Part shown: positions 55,756 through 64,000 of the stretch, one piece after another
How positions within the stretch are numbered: the stretch's first letter is position 1
Layout: each line of letters starts with the position of its first letter
NCBI RefSeq assembly: GCF_037975245.1
Contig: NC_092571.1
Location: 2,646,501 to 2,710,500, forward strand
DNA from: Apostichopus japonicus
Lineage: Eukaryota > Echinodermata > Holothuroidea > Aspidochirotida > Stichopodidae
Direction of reading: 5' to 3'
Length of the DNA: 64,000 nt
Translations under genes and position numbers: made by a program
The notes under the pieces: generated by a model
Databases searched by the model: none
What the model saw: only the letters and a program-made list of their open reading frames with translations
Told to the model about the DNA's origin: nothing

Positions 55756-55840
<85 letters not shown>
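55756..55840. repeat. (TA)n microsatellite
   Basis: About 85 nt of nearly pure TA. Confidence 0.97.
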
Positions 55841-55845
<5 letters not shown>

Positions 55846-57978
55846 TTGGGTATGTGTAAATACACACATCAATCTCCACGGTTTGCCTTTTTTGTCTTAA
55901 GTATGTCTACTGTTAGGTATAAACGCAAGGTTGTCCTAATCAATCCTTATTTTGTGTGTTTGAGGTGGGATGGGGATGTACACATTCCTCACCCGGGAGA
56001 GGTGCCTCATGCGTCCTGTGCCAAGAAGAGTGGTATAAATCTTCCCCGACTGCCAACAAAAAATCGCCGGTTGAATGTTTTGTCCACAGACAGACAACCA
56101 ACCACCCCCCCTCCCCACACGGCACGCCACTGTAAACGCCACTGTCTCATATACAAAGGACTCTACTTAGAAATGTGCCAATAAGTGAAGCATTGAAATA
56201 AGTAAAGCGATCATAGAAATCAAAGGAGAAAGAATGTCGGAATTTGCGAAACGCTTAAGGAACAATCACCTTCGGACACGGTATACAATGTCATTGATTC
56301 TAAATCGGCGCACAAAATGTTTAGAATTTGCTTAGACAATAAATGCTTTTCTACTCCAACACTCTACAAGGAGATTAAAAAAGACAGAACGAGGTAGTAT
56401 ACCCTGCAAGTTATATATTTGAAGCAAACGACACATGTCTTCCGAAAGTATTCTTACTACATTAGCATTTCTTGGGAAAGTTGACAAAGGGAGCAAAAGT
56501 GGAACATTTGTGAAATACTTACAAGGCCTAAATGTTTCTTTACTATAGTGGTGCCATTAATTACATAGGCGAATAAAAGTTTGAATGTTTATCTCAAATT
56601 CCATACACCATGCACTTCAGCAAACTTTGTTGTAAAAAAAAACACGATTTGGGATTCTCGACATTACCGGTAACCTTCCTCTTCAACGGCGTCCGCAGGA
56701 GTTTACAACTATCGGGCTACAATTTAGCGCACCCGTGGTCATGGAGCAAACGTTCCGCTGGAGAGGACACATTTAACAGTAGCTTTGAGGTCATAACATA
56801 AATAAAGATTACAACCGTCCCAACATGTAGCCTACATGGCTACCAAAATGGATTAAAACGCAGTCTTTTCAAGGTATAATTTTGTCAAAAATGCGATAAT
56901 TATAACACAGCCGGCAGTACAGCCATCATATCAGAAGAAATCAATCAACTTGCTGTTTTGCATGACATGTAGAGAATCGCAAAGATGTCCTATAGGGAGA
57001 CATTAAAGGTAGGTGGGTTCTTTAACCTTATTAATCATCGCATTTAATATGACATGGAATGAGCACTCGGCAGTACGAAAAACGTACCAACCATGTAGGG
57101 TCATGTGACGTTCTCCCAGGTGCTACTTACATATTATTTAACCCTTTGTCAGTTCGAGGAGATAAGCGTTCAGTAGACAACAGTAACGGGCATTTACCGT
57201 GAATCTGAGCATAATTGCTAAGGTTTGGATTTAGATTTACTTTCTTTCTCATAAAAAAAGATTGATCTGTATGGATCCTGGTCGAACATCTACTGTCAGA
57301 GTCGTATAGATTTCTACGTCGGTTATATGCGCGCATGTTTAGGTGCAAAAACGGCAATGAGCCATGTGTTGCTAAGGTTCATTGAACCCTGTCGTCTGCT
57401 ACTCTTGTCTTTGTTCAATTGTGTACAGTCCTGATAAGCTGCGTGCGTTCCAGCTGCAGTTCGATTTGTTGAATGAGGATACTCAAAATGACAATGTTGG
57501 AATTGAAAATTGCTGTAAACATTGGGAAATGTACCACTCAACTAGATTACACTGTTCACGTACCTTTATAAGGAAAGTGGTAGCTATAAGACCACGACAT
57601 TAGTTGGTGTAAAATAGACGTTCAAGGAGAACTATATGAGTTGAGTGCTACAGACGAGCACATCACACGACTCTCATTGATTGGTCGGTACGTTGTTTTT
57701 GCGCGCATCTCCCCATTGACGTAGCCGGTCCAGGTTAATGTGTACGCCGATGTTATTAGTATAGCAAGTTTAAATTCACCAGTAGACCCTAAAAGGTGCA
57801 ACATAACCCACCAGGCTCTTCCAAGCAATTTTTGTGCTATTTTTTGGAAAGTACCTGTCATCCCAACAAACCCCCTTCGTCATACCACCACTGTGACCCT
57901 ACCCCCACCGTGACCCTACCCCCACTTCTCCATTATGGATTCGTGATCATTGATGGCAATAATAAACTGTGAGTTTCT

Positions 57979-58447
57979 AATCTGAAACATTACGGATGAT
58001 TTCACCAGCGAATTTGTCTGCTTGCTTCGAGTCGGTTAATGTTTGGAACATAGTGTGTTAATGAGGCCTATTTTTGTTCACGTTAGAAATTTGTAACCGT
58101 CTGTAAAACCTTATCAGCTAATATCACAAATCTAATATTTGCATTTGCATTTACATTCAGTTTTAGTATTCTTTCAATTTAATATATTTACAGTCAATTT
58201 TCAACCTCTTTCCTAATCTGAGACATCACGGATGCTTTAACCAGCGAATTTGTGTGCTAGCTTCGAGTCGGTTAAAGTTTGGAACATAGTGTGTTATGTA
58301 GGCCTTTTTTTTTGTTCACGTTAGAAAATTGTAACCGTCTGTAACACCTTATCAGCTAATATCACAAATCTGATATTTTTTTAGTATACATTCAGTTTTA
58401 GTATTCTTTCAATTTAATATATTTACAGGCAATTTTCAACCTCTCTC
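57979..58447. repeat. ~236-bp tandem duplication
   Basis: aatctgaaacattacggatg at 57979 recurs as aatctgagacatcacggatg at 58215. The following gcgaatttgt, cttcgagtcggttaa, ggaacatagtgtgtta, cttatcagctaatatcacaa and tttagtattctttcaattta blocks repeat in order. Confidence 0.9.
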
Positions 58448-58815
58448 TCTCTCATGCTATAAATACACCAGAATTAAATTTAAAATGCCACCCGTTTCTA
58501 TTTTTTTTTTCATTTTTATTGTTGATTTTTTTAAGATCTGCTGGTGATGTTTAAAATAATGGTTTTTATTTTCTCAAATGCAGATGAAGACAATCGCAGG
58601 TAATTCATTTACTTTCACCGTTGATTGAAGGCTATACATATATACTGTACGAGTTGAAACTAATTACACAATTGTTATCGAGGTCTTAAGGGAGGCAGGT
58701 ATGTTTGTTATTGTTCCTTTATTACTGTTTTCTAAATGAAATCTGGATGTAGCGAAAGGCGATGGTGACTATACTTCTATACTCTAGGTATCGTTCTATT
58801 GGATGTTTGTGCACT

Positions 58816-58991
58816 TGTTTTGTATTCTGACCGAGGACTTGAACAAAAGAATTCCAGGTCCTCGGATGTGATTTCTAAAGAATCACCACGTCCTCGAAAG
58901 AATGCTATTGTTATGGGGTATTGTTAGGGTTAGGGTACGTGGATTTGAACAATGGAAAAACAATGGGGTCCTCGGTCCGAATGTAAAACAC
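58816..58991. mobile_element. Short inverted-repeat element (MITE-like), 176 bp
   Basis: The left end TGTTTTGTATTCTGACCGAG and the right end, which reads TGTTTTACATTCGGACCGAG in reverse complement, match over about 23 bp. Several ggtcctcgg and cgtcctcg motifs lie inside. No clear target-site duplication is visible, so the class is open. Confidence 0.55.
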
Positions 58992-59916
58992 ACCTGTGTG
59001 TGTGTGCAATAATCAGGGAAAAAGAACTTGATAGAATTTTAGATACAAATCGGTGACGAACCGCGCAAATGTACATTACACGACGTCCGAGAGATTGCCG
59101 GCGCAGTCAACGCCAGCCAAGTTAGCCAATCGTTTTCAATCGATACAGTGCCTCAATATTGACGTCAAACTAAAAGGTTGTGCTATTTCATTAGAAGTGA
59201 TTTTTTGTTTCGTGAGGTCATGTCAAGTTTGCCATATGATATTGTCGAGTGGATAACAGGGGGAGGGGGTGCAAGCATTAGAGACAATAAAACACAGCGG
59301 TGGGCTTGATTCTTGGCCGGCTAGAGAAAAGGAGGTGGTGGGGGGGGGGGGTCTTGCAGTAGATATCCATGTTCTTTCCATCTGGAATAGTATTCCAAAC
59401 TGTAAAAAAAAACACAGCTGAAACTGTAAATTGGATAGCCACGTGACGAACACATGTGGCTATGTAGCGTCGTAAAATAACTGATATAATACATTATTTG
59501 AAGTACAATGGCATTTTCCATATTCCAAAAATTGTAAAAGGGTTCGAGATATTGAATATAGGAAAATGCAATATGTTACGTAACTAAAATACACTAACCA
59601 CTAGACGACGGCATTTGAGATAAGCTTCAAAAGGGGTACCAATGAAACAGGATGTGAAGTACCACACAATATTTTATGCGCTACACTACAGCGATTTTAA
59701 GGAACATTGACGGCATTTCACGTAAATTATATCTCTGCTGATTTCGTATAATTTATGCGCTGGTTTAACATTTTTTTGTAAGTTCCTTTATCGTGACCAA
59801 ACAATTGGGATAAAAATACTGGACCAAGCTGAAATAATATATTATCTAAAAATGGTGAAAGGATTAAGAGGATTTTGTCATAACCTTGTGCCTCAAATGT
59901 TGCAACACCTGCAAGG

Positions 59917-60192
59917 ACCTTTTGAAAAGTAATACTTAAAGATTGGAAGATTGTTTACCTTTTGAAAAGTAACATTGATAATTGATAAGATTGTTTACCT
60001 TTTTAAAAAGTAACAATGATAGATTAGAAGATTGTTTACCTTTTGAAAAGTAACACTTATAAATTGGAATACTGTTTTCCTGTTTGAAAAATAACACTGA
60101 TAAATTGGAATACTGTTTGAAAAGTAACACTGATAGATTTGAAGATTGTTTACCTTTTTCAAAAGTAACACTTATAGATTGGAGTATTGTTT
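59917..60192. repeat. ~44-bp minisatellite, about six copies
   Basis: The unit gattgtttaccttttgaaaagtaacattgatagattggaa recurs with small changes and two shortened copies. Confidence 0.88.
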
Positions 60193-63047
60193 ACTGTATA
60201 GCTGAAAACAAAAGATGCATTCATCAGTTTTGAACTTTTATACTAATTGTAGGTCCTAGTTGTTATATATACCATACAGGAACAAAGTACTATTCACTCT
60301 ATGATTAATAACAAAAGATGCGGAACCCTTTGATTAATTATTCGCTAATGCACGAATGAACTTCAATGTTGACATGATATTAGTTGAGAAAAAATGAAAT
60401 GAAAATTTCTGAGATGGGCTTGGCGACCGTTATTTTCAGAAAATTGCAAAAATTTCATCAATTTCATTCAATTTCTATGTATCACTGCTTGAAAATCAGC
60501 AATTAAATTTCTGAAATCCACTGTATTTCCATTGACATTGACATTTTATTTAGTTCGACAGAGGTCGAACCCCATCTCTACCCCCTCTTGTAGTGATACA
60601 ATATTATAATGTGTAAAGAGATTATACTTTCTTAGAGCGTGCTTCTATCGTTATTAATGATTTCATTACATTTTCTATAAGTGCGAACACGAACATGATT
60701 TGGAAACGAATTTGGAATTACAAGTTAAGGATATCAGTATACAAGTCCCATGAATGACTCCGTATATGATTGACCTTCATAGGGACAGGGGTTTTGAACA
60801 ATTGTTTTGAAGAAAAATCGTTACTATTATTAAATATATGACTGCGGAAATCAAACAAGGTCAAAATTTACAATAAAATTATGGATTCCTCTTGAAGGCC
60901 AAAAAGTATATACATATATGTTTGTTAAAAAAAAAAAAAAAAAAATCTTTCATCCAATTGTTAGTAAGCAAAAAACATGTGATTCTGCAGCAAATAGCGA
61001 GGGCAGTGCACACCTGTCCTTTTCATCGTTAGGGTCGTTCAGATTTTTTGAAAGTCACTAAATTATATCGATATCAAACGACCGACGATCGTTTCAAAAC
61101 AAGGTTGTATAACCATTGTGTTCGATCCATTTAAAGGTATAGGCGCAGTATACTAACGCAATCAATTCATCTCTCAAACAGCGCCAATTATGTTAGTGCA
61201 CTACATTACACACCTTTAATCACGAAGTAGTTCTTCAAGGCTGTACAAGTGCATGATGCCGATTTAATTGAAAACAAAATTGATCAATTCAGTAACATTG
61301 TGGATACCCACACAAAGATCAATATGGACCTAATTATCGAAACAGGCTGTAATGACAGTATATAGAAAAGTTCCATGTAAGATTTTCAACTTAATCGTCG
61401 TGGTTATCGATTCGTCCGTAACCGGTGTTGAAATGGGGAATACCCGTAAAAACATAAGGCGGGGAATTGGGGTGGGGAGGGAGGGGTGGGGTTTGGGGTG
61501 GACAGAAGAAAACTGAAAACTAAATACAAAGACTAAATACAAAGACTAAATACAAAGGTTCTGAATAGAATTATGGCGGTTATAGTTTATATTGACATGA
61601 AAGTGTTTAAACTGACATTGTTACAATAAAGATTTAAAAAAAAAGGAAAGGAAAAAATTGACATTAAAAATTTATCAATCGCGAGGGGGAGAAATCTTAA
61701 TGAATCCTTCATATGATTTTTTTTATCGTTAGAATAAATCTTTATGATAATATTTTGTCATTCGTTTACATGGAAGAATCAAATACAGCTAGGCCTATTG
61801 CTTAATCTGCTTTATTTATAGTTAGCATATTGCTCTAATTCAGTTTAATTCACAAAAATTCAGTGGTATATCTTGGGAAGTTCCACACTTGACAAGTTCG
61901 CATCACACGACCGCACGTGCTTATTAGTATCCTGAAATGAAAAGGAAAGAGGCATTAAAACTTTGATTCATCTTTAACAAGTCCATCATTATTAAAAATT
62001 TCGACAGAAATGCTTTTAACGTAGTATAGTATTTGTTACTATAGTGCTCACGTTTGAGGGCTGTATTCTGTAAAACGCTATTTGTATTGATTGTGGTCAC
62101 AAACCCTCACCCCTTCCTTCCCTATTCCTCCTGCTCTTACATCCGCCCTTACATTTGTGACAGCTCCCTCTTAGGATGCAGTATAATTTACTTCTCAAGA
62201 GAGGGTTCACCTTGTGGCAGCTTGTGGCAGCCCATGACTCTTTGGAATTTAGAGAGTGCAGCTCTCCGCAAGTGTATCTCTTGCAAGAATACTTGAAACC
62301 ATAAATTCAATGCTTAAAAAGGACTGTTTAATTGGCGGACAATATAAACGCTCATCTTAAAGAGACACAAATTCCACAATGTTGGTTGAAAACCCCAAAC
62401 TCAATGGCTTCTTCCTAACACGAGATATTGTGTTGATTGAACGTAACCTATTTGGACTGGCTAAACCCTTGTTCCTTCATGGAGTGGATTATCATTGGCG
62501 ATTTGTTTTTTTCATCACGCGTATTTTGTGCTTTATAATCCTCTTGCTGGTTTATTCTAAAAATGTGATACCTTTTGAATGTTTGCTTAGCTATCAATGT
62601 TCTCTGTATCTATAAATTATTTAAAATGCCGCCTTTTTGTTGTTGTTGTTGTTGTTGTTGTTATTTTTGTTGAAATATTCTGTTTCTCTGCTCGTAAGTG
62701 AGTTAAACATATCTTTAAAAAATCACACACACAAAAAACAGTTTCAGCTGAATTGCCATGACAACATCAGTCAATCTTTCGTTGCCATATGCATAATTTT
62801 TTTAAATGTCATATTCTGCGTTGAACAGACTGCTATGAAAATGTGATTTGGACCTAAATATTTGCATTATACTTTATATTAGACGATCAATTTAATCCAA
62901 CGGAATATCGTTTTTGATGTATCATTTTAGTCTTCCATCTTGACTCAAAATTCAAGTTTCTAGAGGCCACAAGAAGCAAGATATTTCGTGCCCTTTCTTA
63001 TACAAATTTTTATTCGTACAAATCAAAGCAAAATAAAATTACTATAC

Positions 63048-63232
63048 CGAAGAATTCTCCTTTGAATTTCCACCAGCTAGGAACGCGATCGCCGCTTTCG
63101 TCGTAACTCGTTACCCCGATGTACTTGATACCCTGCAAGGGATCTGGATCCTCGTACTCAGCCAAAATAGTGCCTTCTTTAAAGAGGGTGAGTTTCGAGC
63201 CATCAAACTTCACAATGAAATCGGTGGAGACA
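63048..63232 (-). CDS. Gene C: last-third exon of a FAMeT domain, minus strand, partial gene
   Basis: Read on the minus strand, acceptor ttgtgtag leads in phase 2 into VSTDFIVKFDGSKLTLFKEG, TILAEYEDPDPLQGIKYIGV and SWWKFKGEFFG, then a gtatag donor in phase 1. Length (185 nt), phases and anchors (FDG, LFKEG, YIGVTSYDESGDRVPSWWKF) match the third exon of gene B FAMeT 2, 3 and 5 (FELEWDG, LWKEG, WIGFTSYDS, PSRWKF). Upstream exons must lie beyond 64000 or in 63233-64000, where I see none. Downstream exons were not recognised, so a solitary pseudoexon cannot be excluded, although the frame is intact. Confidence 0.75.
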
Positions 63233-63351
63233 CTACACAAGTAAAATTAAAAAAACAAATAAAAATAATAATAAGAACGAATAAAACATGTTTCAAAAAT
63301 GTTAATCTTCATTGAAAATAAGAAAACTCAAAATTTGAATCATAATAATAA

Positions 63352-63550
<199 letters not shown>

Positions 63551-64000
63551 AATGATGCGATCCTCATTTTGTTTGTTCTTCTTTCATGTATCCATTTTTT
63601 TCAAATTCAGTCATTATAAGCCTATAAAAGCATTACTTTGGGTAGAAATGTCGTCATAATATATTCTGCAGTGCAAGGAAAACAACACATTGTGTGCTAA
63701 AAGAAATGTTTCTACAGTCATTCCAGGTTGCAAGATATGCAGCAAAATCTTATGATAAATCTCTGGAATACTCCTTTAAGGCTTAAAGGCTCATCGGTGT
63801 AGGCCTTAAGGTTAATCCATCGCTTTTGGTTTTTAATTCTAATAACTCCAATAAGCAAAAAAAAATTTTCTTTTGCAAGTTCATTTTAATAATAGAGCAT
63901 CAGTGAATAATATTTCAACATCATTTAAACCTTGACAGTTGGACTACACGTAAAAACTTCATCTCACCCAAATTGAAGTCTTATGTTTAGAAGTCCTTCT

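Larger units (their letters stand above)
54177..63047. other. About 9 kb without a supported gene
   Basis: I found no phase-consistent exon chain. Named contents are (TA)n at 55756-55840, a ~236-bp tandem duplication at 57979-58447, an inverted-repeat element at 58816-58991, and a ~44-bp minisatellite at 59917-60192. Later exons of the minus-strand gene C should lie here if that gene continues, but I could not recognise them. Confidence 0.5.

Noticed and set aside
58584-58599. Mini-exon starting with ATG between a good acceptor and donor (atgcag / gtaatt)
   Set aside because: Sixteen coding nucleotides with no partner exon that I can recognise; could be chance.
58922-58936. Interstitial telomere repeat (ttagggttaggg)
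   Set aside because: Only two copies, within an ordinary inverted-repeat element; expected by chance.

Overview
The window looks like nuclear DNA of an invertebrate deuterostome, most likely an echinoderm and perhaps a sea cucumber. The reasons are small exons with canonical GT-AG introns, A+T-rich non-coding DNA full of microsatellites, tRNA-derived SINEs and short inverted-repeat elements, an intronless class A GPCR, and secreted multidomain proteins. Those proteins combine a SUEL-type lectin domain, 'farnesoic acid O-methyltransferase-like' (Methyltransf_FA, here FAMeT) domains, mucin-like Thr/Pro stretches and a C-type lectin domain. The taxonomic call is an inference; no species marker was found.

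Region 1 (1-14455, + strand) is the 3' part of gene A. I could assemble 16 phase-compatible exons. They read SUEL lectin C-terminus, FAMeT 1, FAMeT 2, a 537-nt Thr/Ser/Pro-rich mucin exon, FAMeT 3, FAMeT 4, a short Thr/Pro linker exon, and a two-exon C-type lectin domain ending in a stop codon, with a poly(A) signal about 100 nt later. Every domain border is phase 1.

Region 2 (14456-21750) has no gene I can support. It holds one DNA-transposon remnant, a TCTG/TATC microsatellite and low-complexity tracts.

Region 3 (about 21757-49738, + strand) is gene B, the most unusual part. It has a TATA box, a 5' UTR exon, a signal-peptide exon, FAMeT 1, a highly charged helical stretch, and then three arrays of small exons (5 + 7 + 3). 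Each array exon is exactly 72 nt, phase 1-1, and encodes a 24-residue Gly/Ser/Asn-rich repeat ending in Pro-Arg-Arg-Gly. Between and after the arrays lie four further FAMeT domains, and an Arg/Ser/Gly-rich final exon closes the frame before a poly(A) signal. All 35 coding exons splice in frame by phase, giving about 1388 residues. Gene B grew by internal segmental duplication: about 28.3-33.4 kb is nearly repeated at 35.4-40.7 kb, and 23.0-26.0 kb is repeated at 40.9-44.0 kb. The promoter and signal exon are not repeated, which supports one enlarging gene rather than several genes.

Region 4 (49739-64000) has a possible alternative last exon of gene B, an antisense-oriented SINE, an intronless GPCR on the minus strand (52755-54176), about 9 kb of repeats and apparently gene-free DNA, and one exon of a third FAMeT gene (gene C) on the minus strand near a 200-nt GAT microsatellite.

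Genes A, B and C share the FAMeT exon layout, so the window is part of a cluster of related, probably secreted proteins. FAMeT here names a fold family. Nothing in the sequence shows methyltransferase chemistry, and a binding, matrix, adhesive or defence role is only inferred.
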